From the NCBI RefSeq assembly GCF_951805225.1, contig NZ_OX638201.1, positions 4,960,001 through 5,024,000 on the forward strand: DNA of 64,000 bases, in the 5' to 3' direction. Below the pieces are notes generated by a model. It made no database searches. It saw only the letters and a list, made by a program, of their open reading frames with translations, and was not told the origin of the DNA. The DNA comes from an uncultured Flavobacterium sp. Lineage in GTDB: Bacteria > Bacteroidota > Bacteroidia > Flavobacteriales > Flavobacteriaceae. The position numbers and the translations under genes were made by a program. Positions within the stretch are counted from its first letter, which is position 1; each line of letters begins with the position of its first letter. This document shows positions 9,104-18,700 of this stretch, in pieces.

Positions 9104-9143
9104 GGAAACTATTTTTTTGATTTTAGTTTCCTAAGTATATTTG
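9104..9143 (+). promoter_or_regulatory. tetR promoter with third 28-bp operator
   Basis: GGAAACT at 9104-9110 and AGTTTCC at 9125-9131 give the same 28-bp dyad format seen twice before yceI. A -7 box TATATTTG lies at 9136-9143, with TTTG at 9116-9119 as the likely -33 element inside the operator. Binding here would block the efflux operon, so the regulator is probably autoregulated. Confidence 0.82.
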
Positions 9144-9164
9144 TAATGCAATTTGAAAGTTAAA

Positions 9165-9764
9165 ATGAAAGAGAAAATCATATCAAAAGCAAGTGAGTTA
9201 TTTTTAAAGCTTGGTTTTAAAAGCGTTACGATGGATGATATCGCTGGCGAAATGTGTATTTCTAAAAAAACGATTTACAAATATTTCTGTAACAAAGAAG
9301 TTTTAATCGAAGAGAGTACATCGACAGTTCATAAACAAGTACATGAGATAATCGATACAATTGTTGCAAAAGATTATAATTCAATTCACGAGAATTTTGA
9401 AATTAGAGAAATGTTTCGTGATATGTTTAAAAGCAATACGGATACGTCTCCAATTTATCAATTGAAAAAACATTATCCGGAAATATATCAAAATGTTTTA
9501 TCGCACGAAATTGAACAATGCACTCAGTATTTTAGAATAAACATTGAAAAAGGTATTCGTGACGGATTGTATCGTGCAGATCTAAATATAGAGATTTATG
9601 TGAAGTTTTATTACACTTTAATTTTTCATATAAACGAAACTACGGTTTCAGAAAAAGAAGCACAAGAAATAGAATTAGAAGCGCTGGAGTATCACACCAG
9701 AGCAATGGCTACCGAAAAGGGAATACTGGAATTAGAAAAACAACTTAAAAAAATTACTATTTAA
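9165..9764 (+). CDS. TetR/AcrR-family regulator of the efflux operon
   Basis: I start the gene at the ATG at 9165 (199 aa). An in-frame TTG at 9153 is only about 10 bp after the -7 box and would leave almost no leader. Residues 1-50 form the TetR helix-turn-helix domain (ISKASELFLKLGFKSVTMDDIAGEMCISKKTIYKYF, pieces in order). The C-terminal part is the variable ligand-binding domain. It lies 10 bp before a TolC gene and heads the TolC-MFP-RND operon, the usual layout for a local repressor of a drug or metabolite pump. The likely operators are the three 28-bp dyads nearby. Confidence 0.92.
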   Translation: MKEKIISKASELFLKLGFKSVTMDDIAGEMCISKKTIYKYFCNKEVLIEESTSTVHKQVHEIIDTIVAKDYNSIHENFEIREMFRDMFKSNTDTSPIYQLKKHYPEIYQNVLSHEIEQCTQYFRINIEKGIRDGLYRADLNIEIYVKFYYTLIFHINETTVSEKEAQEIELEALEYHTRAMATEKGILELEKQLKKITI

Positions 9765-9774
9765 TCATCAATCT

Positions 9775-11109
9775 ATGAAACGAATAATTCTTATATTTTT
9801 GTGTTCAATTGGCTTGTCTGCCAACGCACAAGTCAAAACACTAACCCTGAAAGATGCTGTTATTTATGCGCTTGAAAATAAAGCTGACGCAAAAAAAGCA
9901 AAATTACAGGTTGAAAATAGTGAGTACAAAATTCAGGAAGTACGTTCAAGAGCGTTACCACAAATCTCTGCAAACGGAAACTTAACTTACAATCCAGTAA
10001 TTCAGACAACGGTTATTGATGGAGCTGGTTTTGGTCAGCCAGGAACTACAATTCAAGCGGCATTTGGTCAAAAATGGACTTCAAACGCTGGGCTTTCATT
10101 AACTCAGACAATATTTGATCAATCTGTTTTTACCGGATTAAGAGCTGCAAGATCTACTCGTGAATTTTATCAAATAAACGATCAGTTAACTGAAGAACAA
10201 GTAATTGAAAGAGTTGCTAATAACTACTATTCAGTTTATGTACAAAAAGAAAGATTGGTTTTATTAGACAGTAATTACGTAAATACAACAAAAGTTCGTG
10301 ACATCGTAAAAGGACAATTTGATAACGGTTTGGCTAAAAAAATTGACTTGGATCGTATCGTAGTTAAAATGTCAAACATTGATACAGAACGTCAACAAAT
10401 TAAAAATCAAATTACTTTACAGGAAAATGCTTTGAAGTTTTATATGGGAATGCCTATTGAAGCGCAAATTGATATGCCAAAAGAAGAATTTGAAGTTGTT
10501 CCAGTTGCATTAACAGAAGTACCAAATGTTGAAAACAGAACTGAATATTTGCTTTTGAAAAAACAAGAAGAGCTTTTAGTTTACAATAAAAAAGCTGTTG
10601 AAGCGGGATATTATCCAACACTTTCTTTGACTGCAGGTTATAATTATATTGGTCAGGGTCCACAAATGCCTTGGTTTGCAAAACCTTCAGATGGTGTTTA
10701 TTGGTCAGATTACTCTGCAATTGGATTAAATTTACATGTACCAATTTTTACAGGATTTGGAACTCGTGCTAAAGTAAGACAAGCCGATGTAGAAATCAGA
10801 TCACTTCAGGAAGATATCAAAGACACAAAGCTTTCGCTTGATTTAGATTATAGAAATGCAATGGCTCAAATTGATAATAACCTTGTGACTATCAATAATC
10901 AAAAAGAAAACATGCGCTTAGCGACTGAGATCTTAAGCAATACAAAAAACAATTATCTTCAGGGATTGGCATCATTAACAGATTTGTTAGATGCTGAAAA
11001 TGCACAACTTGAAGCTCAAAATAATTTTACCAGAGCAGTCTTGAATTACAAAATTGCCGAAATATCACTAATCAAATCAAAAGGCGAACTTAAAACTCTT
11101 ATTAAATAA
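9775..11109 (+). CDS. TolC-family outer-membrane efflux protein
   Basis: This is a 444-aa protein with a signal peptide (MKRIILIFLCSIGLSANAQ). It shows the internal duplication of TolC, with two helical-hairpin halves. Family features include LTLKDAVIYALENKADAKKAKLQ after the signal, GLNLHVPIFTGFGTRAKVRQA, and the C-terminal SLTDLLDAENAQLEAQNNFTRA segments. It forms the outer-membrane exit duct for the pump encoded by the next two genes (9-bp gap to the adaptor gene). Confidence 0.94.
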   Translation: MKRIILIFLCSIGLSANAQVKTLTLKDAVIYALENKADAKKAKLQVENSEYKIQEVRSRALPQISANGNLTYNPVIQTTVIDGAGFGQPGTTIQAAFGQKWTSNAGLSLTQTIFDQSVFTGLRAARSTREFYQINDQLTEEQVIERVANNYYSVYVQKERLVLLDSNYVNTTKVRDIVKGQFDNGLAKKIDLDRIVVKMSNIDTERQQIKNQITLQENALKFYMGMPIEAQIDMPKEEFEVVPVALTEVPNVENRTEYLLLKKQEELLVYNKKAVEAGYYPTLSLTAGYNYIGQGPQMPWFAKPSDGVYWSDYSAIGLNLHVPIFTGFGTRAKVRQADVEIRSLQEDIKDTKLSLDLDYRNAMAQIDNNLVTINNQKENMRLATEILSNTKNNYLQGLASLTDLLDAENAQLEAQNNFTRAVLNYKIAEISLIKSKGELKTLIK

Positions 11110-11118
11110 CTAATTACA

Positions 11119-12186
11119 ATGAAGAAAACTATTATAACAATCGTAATCATAATCGCAGCACTGGGTGTGATTGGATATGTCTTAAATAATAATAAGAAGG
11201 AGAATAAAGCAAAAACAGATATCGTAGCCGAGAAAAATGCTGCAGTTTCAGTAAAAGTAACTCCTGTAAAAACGGAAGAAATTTCACTGGATTTCGTTGC
11301 AAACGGAAACTTTCAACCAATTCAACAATTAACATTTTCTGCTGAGAAATCTGGAAAAGTAATTAGTGTTTTGGCTAAAGAAGGAGATTACGTAAAAGTA
11401 GGTCAGACTTTATTAACAATGAGAGGTGACGTTATTAATGTAAGTGCTCAACAAGCGCAAGCAGTTTACCAAAATGCAAAATCTGATTATAGCAGATATG
11501 AAAATGCTTTTAAAACTGGCGGAGTTACTAAACAACAATTAGATCAGGCAAAATTAGCGTTAACAAATGCTGAGTCTAACTTGAAACAAGCAAACATTAA
11601 TGTTGGAGATACTAAAGTAAAAGCTCCAATCAATGGTTTTATCAATAAAAAATACATTGAGCCAGGATCTATCTTAACAGGAATGCCTGCAACTGCTTTG
11701 TTTGATATCGTAAATGTTTCTAAATTAAAATTAGTAGTTACAGTAAACGAAAATCAAGTTGCTAGTTTGAGAGTAGGAAACCAAATTAATGTAACAGCGA
11801 GTGTTTATCCTGATAAAACTTTTTCTGGAAAAATCACTTTCATTGCAGCAAAAGCGGATGAGTCTTTAAACTTCCCGGTTGAAATTGAAATCACAAATAA
11901 TGTAAATAACGACCTGAAAGCAGGTATGTATGGAACTGCAAATTTTGCATCAAACCAACAAAAACAGCACCTTATGGTTGTGCCTAGAAATGCTTTCGTA
12001 GGAAGTGTTAGTAGTAACGAAATTTTTGTAGTTGAAAAAGGAATTGCAAAATTGAAAAAAGTTACAGCTGGAAGAATTTTAGGAGATCAGGTAGAAATCA
12101 TCAACGGATTATCTGACGGTGAAATTGTAGTTACTACAGGTCAAATTAACTTACAAGACGGTAATACAGTAGAAATTATTAAATAA
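11119..12186 (+). CDS. RND efflux periplasmic adaptor (MFP)
   Basis: This 355-aa HlyD/AcrA-type protein has an N-terminal membrane anchor or uncleaved signal (residues 4-22) and no lipobox cysteine. It then shows a biotinyl-lipoyl-like half motif (KVISVLAKEGDYVKVGQTL), an alpha-hairpin (about 115-155), the second lipoyl half (KVKAPINGFINKKYIEPGS), and beta-barrel and membrane-proximal domains (GMYGTANF, VPRNAFV, QVEIINGLSDGEIVVTTGQ). It links the RND pump to the TolC channel. Confidence 0.94.
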   Translation: MKKTIITIVIIIAALGVIGYVLNNNKKENKAKTDIVAEKNAAVSVKVTPVKTEEISLDFVANGNFQPIQQLTFSAEKSGKVISVLAKEGDYVKVGQTLLTMRGDVINVSAQQAQAVYQNAKSDYSRYENAFKTGGVTKQQLDQAKLALTNAESNLKQANINVGDTKVKAPINGFINKKYIEPGSILTGMPATALFDIVNVSKLKLVVTVNENQVASLRVGNQINVTASVYPDKTFSGKITFIAAKADESLNFPVEIEITNNVNNDLKAGMYGTANFASNQQKQHLMVVPRNAFVGSVSSNEIFVVEKGIAKLKKVTAGRILGDQVEIINGLSDGEIVVTTGQINLQDGNTVEIIK

Positions 12187-12250
12187 TTTAAAGCATTAAG
12201 CTATAGGCTTTAAGCATTAAGCTTATTGCCTAGAGCCTAAAGCCTAAAGC
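12187..12250. repeat. AAGC/GGCTTTA repeat cluster inside the efflux operon
   Basis: The 71-bp spacer between adaptor and pump genes is built from iterated TTAAGC, TAGGCTTTA and GCCTAAAGC units. TAGGCTTTA (12204-12212) can pair with TAAAGCCTA (12238-12246). It is probably a dispersed intergenic repeat that inserted in the operon; it could form an mRNA stem-loop that adjusts pump translation. Confidence 0.65.
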
Positions 12251-12257
12251 AACAAAT

Positions 12258-15200
12258 ATGAAATTAGCCGAAATATCCATAAAACGTCCGTCGTTAGTAA
12301 TTGTATTGTTTACAATTCTAATACTTGGTGGATTGTTCAGCTACAGCCAGTTAGGTTATGAGCTGATCCCGAAATTTGAACAAAACGTTATTACAATTTC
12401 TACAGTTTATCCGGGAGCTTCTCCAAGTGAGGTAGAAAATACGGTAACTAAGAAAATTGAAGATGCGATCGCATCGCTTGAGAATGTTAAGAAAATTGAC
12501 TCAAAATCGTACGAAAGTTTATCTATTGTTTCGATTACACTTACATCAAATGCAAAAGTCGATTTCTCTTTGAATGATGCACAACGTAAAATAAACGCTA
12601 TTATTAGTGATTTGCCAGATGATGTTAAAACACCGGCATTAACCAAATTCTCGCTGAGTGATTTGCCAATTATGACGCTTGGTGCCAACGGAAAAATGGA
12701 CGAAGCAGCTTTTTATGACTTAATTGACAAAAAAATTGCGCCTATTTTATCTCGTGTTCAAGGTGTTGCTCAGGTAAATATTATTGGTGGTTCTGAACGT
12801 GAAATTCAAGTAAATCTTGATGCATTAAAAATGCAAGGTTACGGATTATCAGTTCCTCAGGTGCAACAAAACATCTTGACTTCGAATTTAGATTTCCCAA
12901 CAGGAAACATCCAAACTCGTAATCAAAAAATATTAATTCGTTTAGCGGGTAAATATAAAAGTGTTACAGAATTAAGAAACTTAGTAGTTTCGTCTCAAAA
13001 CGGAATTCAGGTTCGTTTAAGTGATATTGCAGATGTTCAGGATACTCAAAAAATTGCTGAAAAAATATCACGTGTAGATCAAAAAAGTGCCATCGTTTTA
13101 CAAATCGTAAAACAATCTGATGCAAATGCTGTTGCGGTAAGTGAGCAATTATTGAAAACAATTGCTATTCTTGAAAAGGATTACAAAGAAAATCAACTAA
13201 AATTAGAAGTTGCAAAAGACAGTACTATTTTTACTCTTGAAGCAGCAGATTCTGTAGTTCACGATTTATTAATTGCAGTAGTTCTGGTAGCATTAGTAAT
13301 GTTATTTTTCTTGCACAGTATTAGAAACTCATTGATTGTAATGGTTTCTATTCCGGCATCTTTGATTGCTACTTTTATTGGTATTTATTTAATGGGATAC
13401 ACATTAAACTTAATGAGTTTACTTGGATTATCTCTGGTTGTAGGTATTCTGGTCGATGATGCGATTGTGGTCCTCGAGAATATTTATCGACATATGGAAA
13501 TGGGTAAAAACCGAATTCGTGCTTCTTATGATGGAACGGCAGAAATTGGTGGAACCGTAACTTCGATTACATTAGTAATTGTGGTAGTGTTCTTGCCTAT
13601 TGCGATGAGTTCAGGTTTAGTATCTAATATTATCACGCAATTTTGTGTTACGGTAATTATATCAACTTTACTTTCGCTTTTAGCTTCATTTACTATTATT
13701 CCTTGGTTATCATCTCGTTATGGTAAACTAGAACATATTGAAGGAAAGAATTTATTTGGAAGAATTATTCTTGGTTTCGAAAATTATTTAACACGTTTCA
13801 CAAACTGGATTTCTGTATTATTAACCTGGTGTTTGGATAATTACGGTAAAACAGTGATTCTTGTATTGATCTTATTCTTTGGATCTATTTTTGGACTTGG
13901 AGGATTTATTGGAGGAGAATTTTTCGCATCATCTGATAGTGGTGAATTCTTAGTTCAAATCGAAATGCCAAAAGATGCTTCGTTAGAACAAACAAACTTC
14001 ATGACGCAAAAAGCTGAGGCTTACTTGAAATCTCAGGAATATGTTCACAGTCAAATTACAACGGTAGGACAAACCTCAGAAGGTTTTGGAGCATCGCAAG
14101 CTACGGCTTATAAAGCTGAGATTGACGTAAAAATGATCGAACAAAAAGATCGTACAGATGATGCTAACGTTTATGCTGCAAAAATTAAACGTAAGTTAGA
14201 AAAAGTACTAGTTGGAGCAAAAGTTAAAACGGTTCCTGTAGGTATCTTAGGAACTGCTGAAGATGCGACTTTAGGATTAATCGTAACAGGTCCTTCTACA
14301 GAAGCGGCAATGGCATTTGCTAAACAAGCGGAAGCAGAATTACGTACTATTCCAGGAACAACTGAGATCAAATTAACAGTTGAAGACGGAAATCCTGAGG
14401 TAAACGTAAAAGTAGATCGTGATAAAATGGCTGCTTTAGGATTAACGCTTCAAACAGTTGGTTTAACGATGCAAACTGCTTTTAGCGGAAATACAGACGG
14501 TAAATATAGAGCAGGAGAATACGAATATGATATCAACATTAGATACAATGCATTCGATAGAAAAAGTATTACTGACGTAAGTAATTTGATTTTTATCAAT
14601 GCAGCAGGACAACAAATTAAGTTATCTCAATTTGCTGATATTACAGAAGGTTCAGGACCTAGCCAGTTAGAGCGTAGAGACAAATCAGCTTCTGTAACTG
14701 TAAAAGGACAAAACGTTGGGGTTCCTTCAGGAACAATTGTTGGAATCTGGCAGAAAAAGCTGGATAAATTGAAAAAACCTGCTGGAGTAAACTATATCTG
14801 GGGTGGTGACCAAGAAAACCAATCTGAAGGATTTGGTACTTTAGGAATCGCTTTATTGGCCGCTATTATTTTGGTTTACCTTGTAATGGTGAGTTTGTAT
14901 GACAGTTTCGTTCACCCGTTTGTGGTATTGTTTGCTATTCCGCTTTCGTTTATTGGAGCTTTATTGGCATTAGCATTAACAAATAACTCATTAAATATCT
15001 TTACCATTTTGGGTATCATCATGTTGATTGGTCTGGTGTGTAAGAATGCGATCATGTTGGTCGATTACACCAACCAACGAAGAGCAGCAGGAGAATCAAT
15101 CAGAACGGCATTAATTCAGGCAAATCACGCTCGTTTACGTCCGATCTTGATGACAACAATTGCGATGGTATTTGGTATGTTCCCAATTGCATTAGCATCT

Positions 15201-15428
15201 GGAGCTGGAGCCGAATGGAAAAACGGATTGGCTTGGGTAATTATCGGAGGATTAATTTCTTCGTTATTCTTAACCTTGATCGTAGTTCCTGTAATCTACC
15301 AAATTATGGAAGGTATTATTAGAAGATTATCTAAAGGAGAGAAAATCGATTACGAAGCTGAAATGGTTGCAGATTATGTGCACACCGAATTAAGTGAAGA
15401 CGGTTTTAATCCTAAACATACCCATTAA
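12258..15428 (+). CDS. RND-family efflux pump (AcrB-type)
   Basis: This is a 1056-aa inner-membrane transporter with the typical RND order: TM1, a large periplasmic loop, TM2-7, a second large loop, TM8-12. Landmarks include YPGASPSEVENTVTKKIEDAI near residue 50, GLSLVVGILVDDAIVVLENIYRHME (TM4, with the paired aspartates of the proton relay) near 390-415, and GLVCKNAIMLVDYTNQRR in TM10. Length fits the HAE1/multidrug group rather than shorter families. It completes a TetR-TolC-MFP-RND operon. The substrate is unknown; co-control with YceI hints at an amphiphile. Confidence 0.95.
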   Translation: MKLAEISIKRPSLVIVLFTILILGGLFSYSQLGYELIPKFEQNVITISTVYPGASPSEVENTVTKKIEDAIASLENVKKIDSKSYESLSIVSITLTSNAKVDFSLNDAQRKINAIISDLPDDVKTPALTKFSLSDLPIMTLGANGKMDEAAFYDLIDKKIAPILSRVQGVAQVNIIGGSEREIQVNLDALKMQGYGLSVPQVQQNILTSNLDFPTGNIQTRNQKILIRLAGKYKSVTELRNLVVSSQNGIQVRLSDIADVQDTQKIAEKISRVDQKSAIVLQIVKQSDANAVAVSEQLLKTIAILEKDYKENQLKLEVAKDSTIFTLEAADSVVHDLLIAVVLVALVMLFFLHSIRNSLIVMVSIPASLIATFIGIYLMGYTLNLMSLLGLSLVVGILVDDAIVVLENIYRHMEMGKNRIRASYDGTAEIGGTVTSITLVIVVVFLPIAMSSGLVSNIITQFCVTVIISTLLSLLASFTIIPWLSSRYGKLEHIEGKNLFGRIILGFENYLTRFTNWISVLLTWCLDNYGKTVILVLILFFGSIFGLGGFIGGEFFASSDSGEFLVQIEMPKDASLEQTNFMTQKAEAYLKSQEYVHSQITTVGQTSEGFGASQATAYKAEIDVKMIEQKDRTDDANVYAAKIKRKLEKVLVGAKVKTVPVGILGTAEDATLGLIVTGPSTEAAMAFAKQAEAELRTIPGTTEIKLTVEDGNPEVNVKVDRDKMAALGLTLQTVGLTMQTAFSGNTDGKYRAGEYEYDINIRYNAFDRKSITDVSNLIFINAAGQQIKLSQFADITEGSGPSQLERRDKSASVTVKGQNVGVPSGTIVGIWQKKLDKLKKPAGVNYIWGGDQENQSEGFGTLGIALLAAIILVYLVMVSLYDSFVHPFVVLFAIPLSFIGALLALALTNNSLNIFTILGIIMLIGLVCKNAIMLVDYTNQRRAAGESIRTALIQANHARLRPILMTTIAMVFGMFPIALASGAGAEWKNGLAWVIIGGLISSLFLTLIVVPVIYQIMEGIIRRLSKGEKIDYEAEMVADYVHTELSEDGFNPKHTH

Positions 15429-15450
15429 TTGATTTAATTTTAGATTGAAA

Positions 15451-15486
15451 AGTCCCAAATTCCGAAAGGAGTTTGGGATTTTTTTA
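15451..15486 (+). terminator. Rho-independent terminator of the efflux operon
   Basis: An 11-bp stem (TCCCAAATTCC with GGAGTTTGGGA, one wobble) and a GAAA loop are followed by a run of seven T. It lies 25 bp after the pump stop codon. Confidence 0.88.
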
Positions 15487-15558
15487 TACAATCAATCTAA
15501 AGGTTTAGAATTGAAATTTATAAAGTATAGAAGCAATACAATTCGCTTTTTAGTAAAC

Positions 15559-15645
15559 ATTGTTTCCCGCTTTCGGCTTTATCTTTTTTGAGACGAAGAA
15601 AAATCGTCTCAAAAAAGGATACCGCCTCGATCGGGGCTAACCTCA
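15559..15645. repeat. Dispersed hairpin element (class TTAGCCC...GCGGGA), copy 1
   Basis: Read on the minus strand, the order is TTAGCCCCGAT, CGG, ATCCTTTT, a 14-bp perfect stem (15583-15596 with 15604-15617), AAAAGAT, then GAAAGCGGGA. The same order with a different stem sequence recurs at 28090-28162. The edges are conserved and the central stem is not, which suggests a mobile or RNA-structured element. A 63-codon open frame across it on the plus strand is not protein-like. Confidence 0.65.
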
Positions 15646-15674
15646 AACATTTGGCTTCTTTTAAACAATCAAAA

Positions 15675-15725
15675 AAAATCCAAACTCCTACCGATAATTC
15701 GGCATTAGAGTTTGGATTTTTTTAT
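15675..15725. terminator. Bidirectional terminator between convergent genes
   Basis: A 13-bp stem (AAAATCCAAACTC at 15675-15687 with GAGTTTGGATTTT at 15708-15720) encloses a small inner CCGA/TCGG hairpin and is followed by T on one strand and A on the other. It separates the efflux side from the leftward adhesin gene ending at 15786. With the first terminator and the hairpin element, it accounts for the 357-bp gap. Confidence 0.8.
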
Positions 15726-15785
15726 TTATTCCTTCTATCTAATCCAATTCTAAAATTTCGGAACGAGATTGGAATTTAATCCTCG

Positions 15786-18700
15786 TTATTTTTTCACAAG
15801 TTTCACGATTTTTACTTGCCCTTCAGCTTTTACTTTTAAGAAATAGAAACCAGAAGAAACATTCGATAAATCAATGTCAGCACGATCATTATCTATTTTT
15901 TTAGATAAAACATTTTCTCCAGAAACAGCATATATTTCTATTTCATCAATCACCGAAGTATTGTTTATTGTTAATAAATGTTTCACCGGATTTGGATAAT
16001 ACTTGAAATTCGGAAGTATAAAATCTGGTGTTGAAAGCGCACCATTTAATTTAGCTGTAACAGCGAGACGATCTTTACTTTCAATTCCGTTGATAGTTTG
16101 AGAAGCATAATAAGTCACTCCGTCCACAAGAACCGTTGTTAATGGCAATGGAGTTTCATTTATTTTACTGTTCTTCCCACCAGAAGGATTTTGACTGCTA
16201 TACCATTGAATATTTTCTCCTTCAACGATTAAATCTGCTAAAGTTTGTCCGGGCTTAAATTCAATAGTAGTTGCATCTTTTCCTTCAACCAAAGGAGCAG
16301 GAGGTTCAATGGCAAAATCGAAGGTAACATAGCATCCGCTTGCATCCTGAACAATTGCACTGTAATTACCAACTTCTAAATTTGTGAATGTATTATTTGG
16401 TGTGAATGCATTCAAATTTGGCGAAATAGCATATAAATAAGGAGCCAGACCACCAGTGACAGTAATTGTTGCTGTGTGACCTTCTACATTTATAGAAGCA
16501 ACCAGAGGCTCCGGTTGTTTTAATTCTACAGCGACCACTACAGAAGAACATCCGTTAACGTCTCTGGCAGATATAATATGAGTGCCTGCAGGGACATTAA
16601 AAATATTACTGGTTTGAAATGGACCACCATTTATTGAATAATCATATGGAGCTTGACCACCAGAAACAGTAGCTGTTATTATTCCATTTTGAACACAAGT
16701 TATTGGTGAGACAATTGTCGCTACTATACTTAAAGGACTTAACGGCGATAAAACAGCAACTAGCGAAGTGATATTATTTTGGACATCACGTACTTTTATC
16801 TCGTAATTTCCTGGAGCGAAAGTAGAAAATAGGTTTGAAGTTGAATAGGTAATTCCATTGTCAAAAGAATAGGTATAAGGAGCAGTTCCTCCAGCTGCAA
16901 TTACTGATATGATTGCTGGATTATCACAACTTAAAGGAATTATGGTATAGGTTGCCAAAAGAGGAGATGGTGATAAAATATTAATTCCTGATTGTAAAAA
17001 TATACATCCACGTGAATCAGTCACCTTTACGGAATACGATCCCGGTGTTAAATCTGTGAAAACATTAGAAGTTTGTTGCGGAATCACAATTGTTCCATTA
17101 TTATTCTGAAGCGAATAAGTATAAGGAGCAGTTCCTCCTCCGAAAGTAGTAACAGTAATTTTTCCACCATTAGTATCTGTTGCATTTACAACGGTTGTTG
17201 ATACTGATAAAAGAGTAGGTTCTACTATTGTTATTTTTGAAATCGTAGTACATCCTGCAGCATCTTTAACGGTTACATTATATGATCCGGCAGATAAATT
17301 ATTAAAAACTTTAGAAGATGTAAATACAGTTCCCAAAGAATAAGTATAAGGAGCAGTTCCTCCAGCTACATTTGCTACTATTGTACCATCTTGAGCTCCG
17401 TTGCAATTTACGTCAGTTTTAGTCAAATCAAGTGTTAACGGAACAAATGTTTTTACTTTATAAGTAATCCTGCTTGTATTACCAAGAGCATCTTTTGCAT
17501 AAAAAATATAATTCCCACCTGATTGTAAATTTGCAACACTATTAATTGTTCTATAGGTCACACCTGCATTAAACGAATAAAGATATGGCGCTGTACCTCC
17601 TGTTGCGTTAAGCGTTAAACTTTCCCCAGGATTTTCACAAGTAATAGGACTAACATTGCTTATACTTATCGAAATTGGTCCCGGAAGTACAAGCGTGGCG
17701 TCGACACTTTGAGACTCACAACCGTTAGCATCTTTAGCAGTTATAGAATAAGTTCCTTCCGGTAATCCGACATAGCCTACAGAAAGCGAATTATCAAATA
17801 TTACTTTACCTGTAGCACTATTTTTAACTTTATATGTATATGGAGCAACACCATTGATAGTGCTCATTGTTATTACTCCATCAACATAACCGTCGGCTGT
17901 TTCGTATGTAACGGTAGCAGTTGTTTTTACTGCATCGTATGCTTTGACAGTATAATGAGTTTGCGCTTCATTACCAATTGCATCCTTCAATAATATTGAA
18001 AAAGTACCGGGAGTCAAATTAGTTCGTCCCGGATTACTACTTGTATAGGTGACACCTCCATCATAAGAATAAAGATATGGAACAACACCTCCGGAAGCCG
18101 TTACAATCAAAGAAGCATTTTTGATACAGCTAATAGGAGTTTTAACAGCACTTAATATAATTGGATTTGTTATCTTAACAATTACATTATCAATAGTAGT
18201 TTTACAACCATTCGCATCTGTAACGCTAAAAGTGTATGAACCTTCAGTCATGCCGCTATAGATTTTGATATTTTGATTTAGTGATACTTGTATTCCTCTC
18301 GTGTCATTTCTTACCGAATAAAGATAAGGAGCTTTCCCTCCGGTAGGATTTAATTTTATAAGTCCGCCAATTGCACCATCATTATTTAAAGACTTAATAT
18401 CAATACCAAGTGTCAAAGCATTTGGTTGAGAAATTGTTGCAGAATAGGAAACAATACATCCTCTGCTATCTTTAACAGAAACATTATGAACGCCTCCGGT
18501 CAAAGAAGTGAAAGTTTTATTTGCTGAATACACACTACCATCTATAGCATAACTATAAGGCGATGTACCACCCGAAGCAGTTACGTCTATTGCTCCCGTT
18601 GCCGAACCATAACAGATCGCATTGGTAATATTTGCTTTAATAGCTATAGCTGTTGGTTGGTTAATTTTTACAGATGTAAAGAAAAGACATCCTAGTTTGT

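Noticed and set aside
9153..9164. TTG start for the TetR gene four codons upstream
   Set aside because: It lies only about 10 bp after the -7 box, so a transcript would have almost no leader; the ATG at 9165 fits the family start.
15588..15779. 63-codon open frame on the plus strand between convergent genes
   Set aside because: It runs across a 14-bp hairpin, a dispersed element and a terminator, has no recognisable protein pattern, and is better explained as non-coding repeat DNA.
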